Origin: a bacterium 1xD8-48
Lineage (GTDB): Bacteria; Bacillota; Clostridia; Lachnospirales; Lachnospiraceae
Length of the DNA stretch: 64,000 bases
Direction of reading: 5' to 3'
NCBI GenBank assembly: GCA_009917455.1
Contig: QZDS01000015.1
Location: 46,847 to 110,846, forward strand
A program made the translations under genes and the position numbers. The notes below the pieces were generated by a model. That model saw only the letters and a program-made list of their open reading frames with translations. It did no database searches and was not told the DNA's origin. The first letter of the stretch is position 1, and each line of letters starts with the position of its first letter. Shown here one piece after another: positions 18,289-26,676 of the stretch.

Positions 18289-19284
18289 ATGGTTATCGTA
18301 AGAACACCTTTCCGCATGTCGTTTGTTGGCGGAGGCACGGATTTCGTGGAGTTTTTTCAGGAATACGGAGGTGCGGTGCTGTCAACAACTATCGACCGTT
18401 ATTGCTATGTTACAGTTCGGCATTTGCCGTTTTTTTTCCAGTACCGTTCGGAAGTTTGCTATTCGGAGATTGAACGTGTCTGTTCTGCAGACGAAATCCA
18501 TCACCCTTTGATTCGGGCAGCGATGAAGCTAATGGACATGGAGGAAATTCGTCTTACATATGAAGCCGACCTGCCGGCACGGTCTGGACTTGGAACAAGC
18601 AGCGCTTTTGCGGTTGGAATGCTCAACGCATTTCATTATTGTAGGGGGGAATATGTAAACAAACGGCAGCTCGCCGACGAAGCAATCCGGCTTGAGCGGG
18701 AAATTTGTAATGAAGCAGGAGGCTTGCAAGACCAGATTGCGGTCGCTTTTGGCGGTATGAATAAGATATTATTCAGTGGAAATGATTACAAAGTTTGTCC
18801 GGTCATGATTTCACAGGAGAGGAAAGTATTATTAAAGAAGCGATTAATGCTGTTTTTCACCGGATTTTCAAGGCTATCCTTCAAAATACAGGAAAAGACT
18901 CGTAACAGGATCGGCAGCAGGATAGAGACATTGTTAGAAATTAAGAGGCTGGTTGATGAAGCAGAACGTATCTTGACTGATGATAAAACAAATTTGGATG
19001 ATTTTGGGCGGTTGTTGGATTATGGCTGGCGGCTTAAACGGGAAATAAACCAGGAAATATCCACGGATGAAGTGGATATTCTTTATGAAAGGGCGAAAAA
19101 AGCAGGAGCGCTTGGAGGCAAGCTGTTAGGTGCGGGCGGAGGGGGTTTTTTGCTGCTTTATGTTACGCCTGAACGATGGAAAGAAGTGCAGCAGGCGCTT
19201 GCAGGACTTATGCATGTGCCATTCCAGTTTGAGAACTCAGGTACAGAAATGATATATTATGCGCCAGATTATGATACCGGATAA
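18289..19284 (+). CDS. hddA: GHMP kinase, D-glycero-D-manno-heptose 7-phosphate kinase-like
   Basis: 331 residues. It begins with RTPFRMSFVGGGTD, the hallmark of the HddA subgroup of GHMP kinases. The ATP-binding loop reads PARSGLGTSSAF near residues 96-107, and the third GHMP motif is LGAGGGGFLLLY near 280. Known reaction: phosphorylation of D-glycero-D-manno-heptose 7-phosphate at C1 to give the alpha-1,7-bisphosphate. The assignment rests on the co-located GmhA, GmhB and HddC functions, which together make GDP-heptose. AAAGAGGCGAAAGG precedes the ATG. Confidence 0.85.
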   Translation: MVIVRTPFRMSFVGGGTDFVEFFQEYGGAVLSTTIDRYCYVTVRHLPFFFQYRSEVCYSEIERVCSADEIHHPLIRAAMKLMDMEEIRLTYEADLPARSGLGTSSAFAVGMLNAFHYCRGEYVNKRQLADEAIRLEREICNEAGGLQDQIAVAFGGMNKILFSGNDYKVCPVMISQERKVLLKKRLMLFFTGFSRLSFKIQEKTRNRIGSRIETLLEIKRLVDEAERILTDDKTNLDDFGRLLDYGWRLKREINQEISTDEVDILYERAKKAGALGGKLLGAGGGGFLLLYVTPERWKEVQQALAGLMHVPFQFENSGTEMIYYAPDYDTG

Positions 19285-19332
19285 CCAGCAGGTGCTTATG
19301 TATATCTATGGTGGACAGCAGGAGGACAGACG

Positions 19333-20271
19333 ATGGAACGGAATGAAGAATACGGGGTAGAAACATTTCGTACAGCAGTTTTTGGAGGATTTCGAAAAAA
19401 CGAGGTTTTGGAATATCTGGATTCTTTAATGGCGGAAACAGAGCAGCTGCGTAAGAGCAAAAAAGAACTGGAACTGAAGCTTGAGGACAGAGAATCAAAG
19501 TTGGAGCAGGAGAGGCGCAGGGCAGAAGAGATGGAAAAGCTTCTTGGTGAAGCTGATAAGGAAATGGCAGAAGTGAAGGAACTGTTTGATGAGCTGGATG
19601 CCCAGGCAGAGGAAAATAACAGGCTGAATACCGAGCTGGATACCCGGAATGGTGAATGCGATAAGCTGAAAACCGAACTGAATGCCCAAATCAAAGAATG
19701 TGACAATTTGAAATGCGAATTGCAGGAGCTGTGGAAGGAAAGGACTGATAATAAGCAATTGCAGGAGGAGTATGAACGGCTGCTGCAGGAAAAGAAATTA
19801 CAGGAACAGTCGCTTGCCGGGAGGAAGCCCCAGATAGAGAACAGTGAAACAAAGATACGTTACAGGGAGTTGTGCAGAGAACTTGAGGAACGTATCAATG
19901 ATTATGACAAGCGAAAGAATGCAGTTTCAGATGTATTGGTCAATGCCAGGATGGAGGCAGAACAGATATTGGCAGAAGCCAATTCGAGGGCGACTTTTAC
20001 GCTCCGTCAGGCGGAAAGACAAAAGCAGGCAGCAGAGGCTATGGTACAGCGGTTTGCTACTCAGAATATCGGACAGATGAAACTTATAAAACAGCAGCTT
20101 GAGGCGAATTTGGATATATTGAGCAGTGTCTATCAGGGGGTCGAACAGGCACGCACCGGCCTGAATCAGTCAGTCATTGGAATTCCGGATGAAGTGGAAG
20201 CGCTCCAGCGAATTGTAGAGGGAGAAATTGTGTTGGAAAGCGATTCCTACATAATGGATGATATGCCATGA
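19333..20271 (+). CDS. DivIVA-like coiled-coil protein in polysaccharide cluster
   Basis: 312 residues, no membrane helix. The N-terminus contains FRTAVFGGFRKNEVLEYLD (about residues 14-32), which matches the DivIVA N-terminal pattern: a hydrophobic turn then an acidic helix that starts the coiled coil. Residues 33-155 are a long heptad-rich Glu/Lys/Leu coiled coil, and a second coil follows at about 170-265. In Gram-positives DivIVA proteins bind curved membrane at poles and septa and recruit partners. The gene sits between two heptose genes, and its stop overlaps the next start by 4 bases. A short relative is encoded at 22973. A role in positioning polysaccharide assembly is an inference. 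Confidence 0.7.
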   Translation: MERNEEYGVETFRTAVFGGFRKNEVLEYLDSLMAETEQLRKSKKELELKLEDRESKLEQERRRAEEMEKLLGEADKEMAEVKELFDELDAQAEENNRLNTELDTRNGECDKLKTELNAQIKECDNLKCELQELWKERTDNKQLQEEYERLLQEKKLQEQSLAGRKPQIENSETKIRYRELCRELEERINDYDKRKNAVSDVLVNARMEAEQILAEANSRATFTLRQAERQKQAAEAMVQRFATQNIGQMKLIKQQLEANLDILSSVYQGVEQARTGLNQSVIGIPDEVEALQRIVEGEIVLESDSYIMDDMP

Positions 20272-21581
20272 CGGCGGTAATTCTTGCCGGCGGCAGGGGA
20301 ACCAGAATCGCTTCGCTGCATACTGGTATTCCCAAACCAATGATTCCGCTGGAAGGTATTCCTGTGCTTGAAAGACAGCTTTGCTGCCTGCGCAGGCAAG
20401 GGATTCGAAACGTGGTGCTTGTTGTCGGGCATTTGCATGAAGTGATTGAAAAATATTTTGGAAGCGGAAAGAAGCTGGCTATGCGGCTTTCGTATGTTGT
20501 GGAGGAAGAACCGCTTGGTACTGCAGGCGCATTGTATTATTTGCAGGAGCAATTGCAGGAAGATTTTCTTCTAATTAACGGGGATCTGCTATTTGAGATT
20601 GACCTTTCACGGTTTCAGGAAGCGCATATACAGACGCTCGAAAAGGGTGGGCTTGTAACGATTCTGACGCATCCAAACAGTCATCCTTACGACAGTGCTC
20701 TTATTGAAGTCGATGAAGGCGCTAAAGTGACTGCCTGGCGGCACAGGGAGGATGAGCGGCGCTGGTATCACAATCGGGTCAACGCTGGCATTCATATGCT
20801 TTCGCCGGGGATATTTTCGTGGCTGCGGGGAATGGGGCATTTGGATAAGGTCAGGCCATTAGACCTTGACAGGGGAGTATTACGTCCGATGATACCTTAT
20901 GATTTGATTTACTCTTATGATTCGCCTGAGTATGTAAAAGACATAGGAACGCCGGAGCGTTGCCAGGAGGTGGAGGAAGACCTGAGACAAGGTAGAATTC
21001 GAAGCTTATTGCAGCCTCAGCGGGCAGTATTTCTTGACAGGGACGGAACAATTAACGAAGAGAAGGGATTTTTGCACAGTGAAGAGCAATTTCGGCTGCT
21101 TCCAGGCGTGGCCAGTGCAATCGCATTACTTAACCAGATGGGGTGGCTGGTAATCGTTGTGACAAACCAGCCGGTTATTGCCCGAGGAGAGATAACGTTG
21201 AAAGAGCTGGACAATATCCATTGCAAGATGGAAACACTGCTTGGAGAGGAAGGGGCCTATGTAAATGCAGTTTATTTTTGTCCGCATCACCCGGATAGGG
21301 GGTTTTCCGGAGAACGACCGGAATATAAAACGGAATGCAGCTGCCGCAAGCCAAAGCCGGGAATGCTGCTGGAAGCGGCAAAACAATTCCATATAAATCT
21401 TGCGTTATCATGGATGGTTGGTGACAGTGAGCGGGATATGAAAGCAGGAGAAACAGCGGGCTGCCATACGGCAGGTCTTTATGGTTGTACCGGAGAGAAG
21501 TCTTTTTGCGATTTACTTGAATTTGCACAATTTTTGCATGAGGAAGAAGGGATGAGGCATGAAGCCAGAACAGTATCTTGA
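20268..21581 (+). CDS. heptose-1-phosphate guanylyltransferase fused to heptose-bisphosphate phosphatase
   Basis: 437 residues in two domains. Residues 1-235 are a nucleotidyltransferase with LAGGRGTR and IPKPMIPLEG motifs and metal-binding NGDLLF, as in HddC (GDP-D-glycero-alpha-D-manno-heptose synthesis). Residues 253-430 are a HAD phosphatase of the GmhB type: nucleophile DRDGT (257-261), VVTNQP, a zinc-binding CPHHP...CSCRKPKPG loop, and MVGDSERD. Together they remove the 7-phosphate and add GMP. Specificity for GTP is inferred from the HddA-like kinase, which makes the alpha anomer; other sugar-1-phosphate specificities are possible. Translationally coupled to the DivIVA-like gene upstream and overlapping gmhA downstream by 23 bases. 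Confidence 0.85.
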   Translation: MTAVILAGGRGTRIASLHTGIPKPMIPLEGIPVLERQLCCLRRQGIRNVVLVVGHLHEVIEKYFGSGKKLAMRLSYVVEEEPLGTAGALYYLQEQLQEDFLLINGDLLFEIDLSRFQEAHIQTLEKGGLVTILTHPNSHPYDSALIEVDEGAKVTAWRHREDERRWYHNRVNAGIHMLSPGIFSWLRGMGHLDKVRPLDLDRGVLRPMIPYDLIYSYDSPEYVKDIGTPERCQEVEEDLRQGRIRSLLQPQRAVFLDRDGTINEEKGFLHSEEQFRLLPGVASAIALLNQMGWLVIVVTNQPVIARGEITLKELDNIHCKMETLLGEEGAYVNAVYFCPHHPDRGFSGERPEYKTECSCRKPKPGMLLEAAKQFHINLALSWMVGDSERDMKAGETAGCHTAGLYGCTGEKSFCDLLEFAQFLHEEEGMRHEARTVS

Positions 21582-22209
21582 GGAGCTGGTCTTACGATAT
21601 CCGGCACTTAATTCCGTCATGGACAGGTTGACAGAAGCTTACGTGGTGATGGAGAAGTGTTTTCGTCAGGGGGGAAAGCTGTTAGTTGCCGGCAACGGCG
21701 GCAGCGCAAGCGATTCCCAGCATATTGTGGGGGAGCTGATGAAAGGTTTTGAGAAACCGAGGCCATTAACGAAAGAACAGAAGCAGGCTCTCCTTAGAGT
21801 GGATTCTGTGCGTGGGGCGCAGCTGGGGAGATACCTTCAACGCACATTGTGCGCAATAGCGCTTAATGCCAATACCGCATTAGATACTGCATTTGCAAAC
21901 GATGTCAATTCGGTTCTATGTTATGCGCAGCAGGTCAATGGCTACGGAAGAGAAGGAGATGTCCTGCTTGCAATCTCAACCTCGGGAAATTCGGAAAACA
22001 TTTTATATGCTTCAGTTGCCGCTCAGGCGGTGGGGATGACTGTAATTGGTTTTACCGGAAAAAACAGCGGTAAGCTGGCTGCATTCTCCAATATCCTTGT
22101 ACAGGTACCTGAAATAAAAACTTCTCATGTACAGGAGCTGCAGATGCCGGTCTATCATTGCTGGTGCAGAATGTTGGAGGAGTCCTTTTTCGGGGAGAGA
22201 GTATGCTGA
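21559..22209 (+). CDS. gmhA: sedoheptulose 7-phosphate isomerase (SIS domain)
   Basis: 216 residues, slightly longer than typical GmhA (about 190). It has the SIS-domain substrate loop AGNGGSASDSQH (near residues 45-56), STSGNSENI (near 141-149) and a C-terminal SHVQELQMPVYH helix. The extra length is an insertion around residues 70-97. Known reaction: sedoheptulose 7-phosphate to D-glycero-D-manno-heptose 7-phosphate, the first committed step. It completes the four-activity GDP-heptose pathway in this cluster. Other SIS sugar-phosphate isomerases look similar, but the context is strong. Confidence 0.88.
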   Translation: MKPEQYLEELVLRYPALNSVMDRLTEAYVVMEKCFRQGGKLLVAGNGGSASDSQHIVGELMKGFEKPRPLTKEQKQALLRVDSVRGAQLGRYLQRTLCAIALNANTALDTAFANDVNSVLCYAQQVNGYGREGDVLLAISTSGNSENILYASVAAQAVGMTVIGFTGKNSGKLAAFSNILVQVPEIKTSHVQELQMPVYHCWCRMLEESFFGERVC

Positions 22210-22976
22210 CCGTCAGAAAACCGCATCAAGAGGGAGCTATCCGGTTGCTGGGAATAAATTTTTCACCAGTCAATATGGATGCCTTGCTGGATGCGGCGAT
22301 GACGCATATACGGCTCAGGGAGGTTGTGAGTCTGGTCTTTTTGAATGTTGACGTGGTTTTAAAATCGGAAAAAGATTCGCTTTTGCGGGAGATAATCAGT
22401 ACGGCGGAGTATGTACTTGCCGATGGAATGCCATTAATCTGGATATCCAGGCTGTTTCGCCGTCCATTGCCGGAGAGGATTTGCGGTTCGGATTTTGTAC
22501 CGCGGCTGTGCGGACGGGCAGCAAAAGAAGGACATAGTGTTTTCCTCGTTGGAGGAAGTAAGGAATCGCTGAAAAATGCGTGTATCCGGTTGCGGGAGAG
22601 TTATCCGGGACTTCAGGTAGATGGATATTCACCGCCAATTGGGTTTGAGAAGAAACCTGAGCAAATTGAGGCATTATGCAGGATTATATGCAATGCGGCG
22701 CCTGATATTTTAGTTGTTTGTCTGGGCTGCCCGAAGCAGGAAAAATTTATTTATGAGAACCGTAGCCATTATGGAGTTCCAGTGTCAGTGTGTGCCGGAG
22801 CAACGGTGGATTTTCTGTCGGGTGCGGTCAGGCGATGTCCTGAATGGATGAGCCGAAGCGGGCTGGAATGGTTTTACCGCTTCCTTCAGGAACCGAAGCG
22901 GCTGTTCCGTCGTTATTTTATTGATGATGTGCAGATTTTAGGGCTGGTGCTGAAATACTGGAAGGAGACATCATGA
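22203..22976 (+). CDS. WecG/TagA/CpsF family glycosyltransferase (GT26)
   Basis: 257 residues. The ATG at 22203, preceded by GGGGAGAG, is preferred to an earlier in-frame start that would overlap gmhA by 52 bases. Conserved GT26 features are ADGMPLIW (near residue 72), GSDFVPRL, VGG and CLGCPKQEK (near 176), with the catalytic Asp in the ADG motif. Family members transfer a sugar (ManNAc, ManNAcA or similar) to undecaprenyl-PP-GlcNAc. It probably adds the second sugar of the repeat unit. No priming transferase (TagO/WecA or WbaP type) is in the window, so that step is probably encoded elsewhere. Confidence 0.9.
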   Translation: MLTVRKPHQEGAIRLLGINFSPVNMDALLDAAMTHIRLREVVSLVFLNVDVVLKSEKDSLLREIISTAEYVLADGMPLIWISRLFRRPLPERICGSDFVPRLCGRAAKEGHSVFLVGGSKESLKNACIRLRESYPGLQVDGYSPPIGFEKKPEQIEALCRIICNAAPDILVVCLGCPKQEKFIYENRSHYGVPVSVCAGATVDFLSGAVRRCPEWMSRSGLEWFYRFLQEPKRLFRRYFIDDVQILGLVLKYWKETS

Positions 22977-23266
22977 GGAAACCACAGAGATTATTTCGGA
23001 CGACATTGTTTGGCGGCTACAACAAAAAAGATGTCAGACGATATGTCCGGCGGTTGGAGGAAGAACTGGAGGAACGTGAGCGTGAAAATGAGGAGCGCAT
23101 AAATGAAAATGAAAAAAATCAGAAGTTGATTGAGGAAGCAATCAGCGAGATTCAACGGATGCGCAATGAGAATGAGCAGTTACGGAAGGAGAAGGAGACT
23201 GAAATGGAATCTCCTTTGCGCAGGGAGCTTCGCGAACGGCGTGAGCGATATCAAAGACGACAATAA
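22973..23266 (+). CDS. short DivIVA-like coiled-coil protein
   Basis: 97 residues. It opens with RLFRTTLFGGYNKKDVRRYV, the same pattern as the 312-residue protein encoded at 19333 (FRT-x-x-FGG-F/Y-x-K-x-x-V). The rest is highly charged, heptad-rich coiled coil ending in an Arg-rich tail, without membrane helix. The start overlaps the GT26 stop (ATGA). Two DivIVA-type N-termini in one polysaccharide operon suggests they act together, perhaps co-assembling through the N-terminal domain. This is inference; no function is known to me. Confidence 0.65.
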   Translation: MRKPQRLFRTTLFGGYNKKDVRRYVRRLEEELEERERENEERINENEKNQKLIEEAISEIQRMRNENEQLRKEKETEMESPLRRELRERRERYQRRQ

Positions 23267-23290
23267 TCAGGCAGAAGGGAGGCGCGGCCG

Positions 23291-24370
23291 TTGGGCAGGC
23301 GTATAAGAGTTCTTATGTGCGGCTCGGATATCGGGTGCGTTAAGGGCGGGATGGTAACTGTGGCACAGAACTATCTGCAATATAGTGGCTGGAAGAAAAG
23401 TGAACTTACATATCTTGCGACTCATACAAATGGAAGTCTTGTGCGAAAGATTTCTTATTTTGCAGGGGCTGTACTGAAAATATGTTTTGTTTTGTCGCAA
23501 AGGCGGTATGATATTGTTCATCTGCATGTTGCAGAGCGAGGCAGCTTTTACCGCAAAGCGCTACTGGTCCGGTTATGCCACAGCCTGAATATTCCTGTAG
23601 TGCTCCACCATCACAGTGCGGAATTTGAGGATTTCTATGCAGAAATGAATGAAAAACAGAAGGCATATGTGAAACTTATTTTTGAGACTGTTGACTGTAA
23701 TCTTGTTCTTTCATATTTTCTGCAAAAGCAATTGTTGGAGAAGGCGCCGGCAGCCAATGTTATTGTATTGCATAATGCGGTTAAAGTATTGTCGGAGCAG
23801 ATTTACAGTCAGAGTGGACGGCGGATTGTAATGCTGGGACGCCAGGGACGGCGTAAGGGTTCTTTTGACCTGTTGGAAGCGATGGCGATAATCGACCGGG
23901 ACCTGCCGGAGGATATCCAATTGTGGATGTGCGGGGACGGCGATGTGGAAGAAGTTAAAAAGAAAGCGGAGGAGCTTGGCATTTCCAGACGGATTGCTCA
24001 CGTAGGCTGGATTGAGGGCGATGAAAAGGAAGCCTGTCTTGCAGAGGCGATGATGCATGTATTGCCCTCATATCGCGAGGGGATGCCTATGAGTATTCTG
24101 GAAACCATGGGACGGGGAATTCCAAACATCAGTACCAGAATTGCTTCTGTTCCAGAGGTCATTCGGGAGGGAAAAACGGGGCTTTTGATAGAACCGGGCG
24201 ATATCAGATATCTTGCGGAGCTGTTGTGGCAGCTTGCGGGTGACCGGGAATTACGCAGCCGGATTAGCCGGGAGGGTCGCAGACTGGTAATGGAGGATTT
24301 TTCGCTGGAAAAGAATATTGCGGAATTGGAAGAAATCTACGAAAGGGTAAAAAGAGATGCGAGTGGATGA
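23291..24370 (+). CDS. glycosyltransferase family 4, TTG start
   Basis: 359 residues. The start is read as TTG at 23291, about 10 bases after GAAGGGAGG. It has GT-B fold features: an N-terminal CVKGGMVTVAQNY donor/acceptor loop and C-terminal EGMPMSILETMGRG with the E-x7-E motif (near residue 260-275). It is probably a retaining transferase that adds a sugar to the growing lipid-linked repeat unit on the cytoplasmic face. Overlaps the metallophosphoesterase gene by 14 bases. Confidence 0.88.
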   Translation: MGRRIRVLMCGSDIGCVKGGMVTVAQNYLQYSGWKKSELTYLATHTNGSLVRKISYFAGAVLKICFVLSQRRYDIVHLHVAERGSFYRKALLVRLCHSLNIPVVLHHHSAEFEDFYAEMNEKQKAYVKLIFETVDCNLVLSYFLQKQLLEKAPAANVIVLHNAVKVLSEQIYSQSGRRIVMLGRQGRRKGSFDLLEAMAIIDRDLPEDIQLWMCGDGDVEEVKKKAEELGISRRIAHVGWIEGDEKEACLAEAMMHVLPSYREGMPMSILETMGRGIPNISTRIASVPEVIREGKTGLLIEPGDIRYLAELLWQLAGDRELRSRISREGRRLVMEDFSLEKNIAELEEIYERVKRDASG

Positions 24371-25262
24371 CCTTCGGTTGGAGCAGGCGCTTTATATCAG
24401 GAGAAGGCTGCGCCTGTTGCGGACAGTAAAGGTATTTTTCCTGCTGACAGTAATATTTGGATTCTGCATTGTGAATGTGTTGGGAAACCAACGATTTGAA
24501 GTTACGATATACCAGATACAGTCAGAGAGAGTGCAGACAGCTTTTCGTATTGCCCTGCTCAGCGATTTGCATAACTATGAATTTGGGACAGATAACTACG
24601 AGCTTGTGGAAGAAATCCGTCAGAGCCGGCCGGATATTATCCTGATTGCAGGGGACATGGTCAATCAGGATGAGTATGATACACACGTTGTTCTGGAATT
24701 GTGTGAAAACCTCAAACGTATTGCACCAATATATTATACGCTTGGTAACCATGAAGGTGTGCTGATGTATGCCAGTGGAGAAGACGGGATTGCACTTGAC
24801 GTACAGCTTATGGAGATTGGAGTTCCCATGTTGTATTTCGGATGTGAAAACACAATTATCTGTGGCAATCCAGTTACCCTGGGGGTATTTCCCTACCTGG
24901 AAGCAGAAGCGGATACACTTGACATGGATGAGGTGCAGAGATTTGAGGAAAGCAGCGCTTTTCGAATTATGATTTCCCATTATCCTTCGATATTTTATGA
25001 AAAGCTGTTTGATACGGACGCTGAACTGGCAGTAGCGGGGCATTATCATGGCGGGCAGATTCGACTTCCGTATCTTGGGGGACTGTACCATGTAGACGAT
25101 GGATTCTTTCCGCGTTACAGCGGGGGAGAATATAAACTTGGCAAGGCCATGCTCATTGTGAGCCGCGGGCTTGGAGGCAAGGCGGGGATTCCGCGGGTGA
25201 ATAACCGCCCGGAACTGGTGTTGATTGACGTTGTACCTTCTGGCAGCGAAGGGGAGGAATGA
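24357..25262 (+). CDS. membrane-anchored calcineurin-like metallophosphoesterase
   Basis: 301 residues. One membrane helix at about residues 23-42 follows a basic N-terminus, so the catalytic domain is probably outside. Metal ligands are visible in LLSDLHN (near 63-69), AGDMVN (near 95), LGNHEG (near 126) and GHYHGGQIRLP (near 220). It resembles the YkuE/YaeI class, some members of which hydrolyse lipid-linked pyrophosphates such as UDP-diacylglucosamine. Placed within the polysaccharide operon, it could recycle undecaprenyl pyrophosphate or trim phosphate substituents. That is an inference; it is not a Wzb-type tyrosine phosphatase. Confidence 0.8.
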   Translation: MRVDDLRLEQALYIRRRLRLLRTVKVFFLLTVIFGFCIVNVLGNQRFEVTIYQIQSERVQTAFRIALLSDLHNYEFGTDNYELVEEIRQSRPDIILIAGDMVNQDEYDTHVVLELCENLKRIAPIYYTLGNHEGVLMYASGEDGIALDVQLMEIGVPMLYFGCENTIICGNPVTLGVFPYLEAEADTLDMDEVQRFEESSAFRIMISHYPSIFYEKLFDTDAELAVAGHYHGGQIRLPYLGGLYHVDDGFFPRYSGGEYKLGKAMLIVSRGLGGKAGIPRVNNRPELVLIDVVPSGSEGEE

Positions 25263-25265
25263 GAG

Positions 25266-26675
25266 ATGAAGATTGTGAAGCTTGTTCGTTACGCAGTAGA
25301 ATTTCTTCCGGTGGTGATTGCGGCTATGGCGGTGTTATCATTGCTCAGCAGCAAACAAAGCGTGCAGTCGCGGGTCAGTACAGGGGTGAAAAGGCTGGGG
25401 AGCAGAGTACCCCTTCTTATACTGATGGCGATACTGTACTTTGGTCTTTGTATAGGAGCGAACGTGATGCGCAGCTGGACAGAGGCGAGCACGGTCATCG
25501 GGTTTAATTATAAGGAAGCATCTCAGGGACTGAATCCAAACAGTACGAGGTTTAACACTTATGATATCATTTCCGACGAGGTGCTTGAAGAGGTAATCCA
25601 GAGGCTGGCGACAGAGATGTCGGCGCGACAGCTGCGCAGTACCCTTTCGGTATATCCTCTTGCTGCCGGCAGCGAGCTTTCCGCTGAACAGTACTATGTT
25701 TCCACCGAATATGTATTGACCTATACCGCATCGCCTAAGAGTATCCGGTTAAATCCACGGGAGACGGTGGATATGGTTGCAGAGGTATATGAGGAGCAGT
25801 TTAATGAAACATATGGGCGCAAGACGGATGTGCTGGACGTGGATCTCTCTCTCATAGACAAGGTGGATTACCTTGATAAGCCGGATTTAATGGAAGAAAT
25901 GGCATCTAAGATTCAGGAATATATGCAGGGATGCCAGCTCGACAATCCGTCGTTTCGTTCGTCATCGGGGGAGAATTTCGGGGATGTGGGTACACGCGCC
26001 GGAAAATTTAAGAATGTGACTCTTGAAAGGCTGAAGGCATATATTCTTTCAAACGGTGTTTCAGAGGACAGACAGCAGTACATTTCACGGCTGAATTATG
26101 ATAATACAATTAAAAACTCCAGCTACAGGAAAAATCTTGCGGCGTATGAAGTGCGGCTTAATGCAATTGATGCCTATGAACGTGATATGGCGAGTATTGT
26201 TCTTGTTCCAACGCGTGACGAAGAGGGGGAGTTTTATATGGGGCGCACCAAGGTCGGGGTGGATAACTTCGCAGTTGAGGCGGAAGCCTTCATGGAGAGC
26301 GCAAGTAATCTTCAAAAGACCATTGAAACGAACAACTATGAGATTGGACAGCTGAGCAGGGGAAGCGAAGGAGGTTCCGCAGAGGTAGACCAGCTGTTGG
26401 AAACCGCAAAGCAGGAGCTGTGCGGAGTCGCGGACAGTGCCCGGAATATACTTGAGGAATATGATGCGTCAAATGCCAGAAATAATCTTGTGATTACCTC
26501 CCGGGGACGTTCATTAAAAACAATGCTTGGCATTAAGCGGGGAATAATTATGACTGCAGGCTTTTTGGCAGCGGCTGTTATATTGTTTATCGTGCGTCCC
26601 GGAAGGGATAAATCGCATCGCTATAAAGCGGTACATTATGCGGGACGGGCAGACAGGCAAAGAGGGAGACTGTAG
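25266..26675 (+). CDS. Wzz-like membrane protein, putative polysaccharide co-polymerase
   Basis: 469 residues. Two hydrophobic segments lie near the N-terminus (about residues 10-28 and 47-66), followed by a ~360-residue region with predicted long helices. One helix is close to the C-terminus (about 428-446), and a short basic tail follows. This resembles the topology of Wzz/PCP chain-length regulators, apart from the additional first helix. I see no cytoplasmic tyrosine-kinase domain or tyrosine-rich tail. It lies directly before a second Wzz-like gene (2-base gap) and a Wzy-like gene, which supports a length-control role, but sequence identity to known Wzz is not obvious by eye. Confidence 0.55.
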   Translation: MKIVKLVRYAVEFLPVVIAAMAVLSLLSSKQSVQSRVSTGVKRLGSRVPLLILMAILYFGLCIGANVMRSWTEASTVIGFNYKEASQGLNPNSTRFNTYDIISDEVLEEVIQRLATEMSARQLRSTLSVYPLAAGSELSAEQYYVSTEYVLTYTASPKSIRLNPRETVDMVAEVYEEQFNETYGRKTDVLDVDLSLIDKVDYLDKPDLMEEMASKIQEYMQGCQLDNPSFRSSSGENFGDVGTRAGKFKNVTLERLKAYILSNGVSEDRQQYISRLNYDNTIKNSSYRKNLAAYEVRLNAIDAYERDMASIVLVPTRDEEGEFYMGRTKVGVDNFAVEAEAFMESASNLQKTIETNNYEIGQLSRGSEGGSAEVDQLLETAKQELCGVADSARNILEEYDASNARNNLVITSRGRSLKTMLGIKRGIIMTAGFLAAAVILFIVRPGRDKSHRYKAVHYAGRADRQRGRL

Positions 26676-26676
26676 G

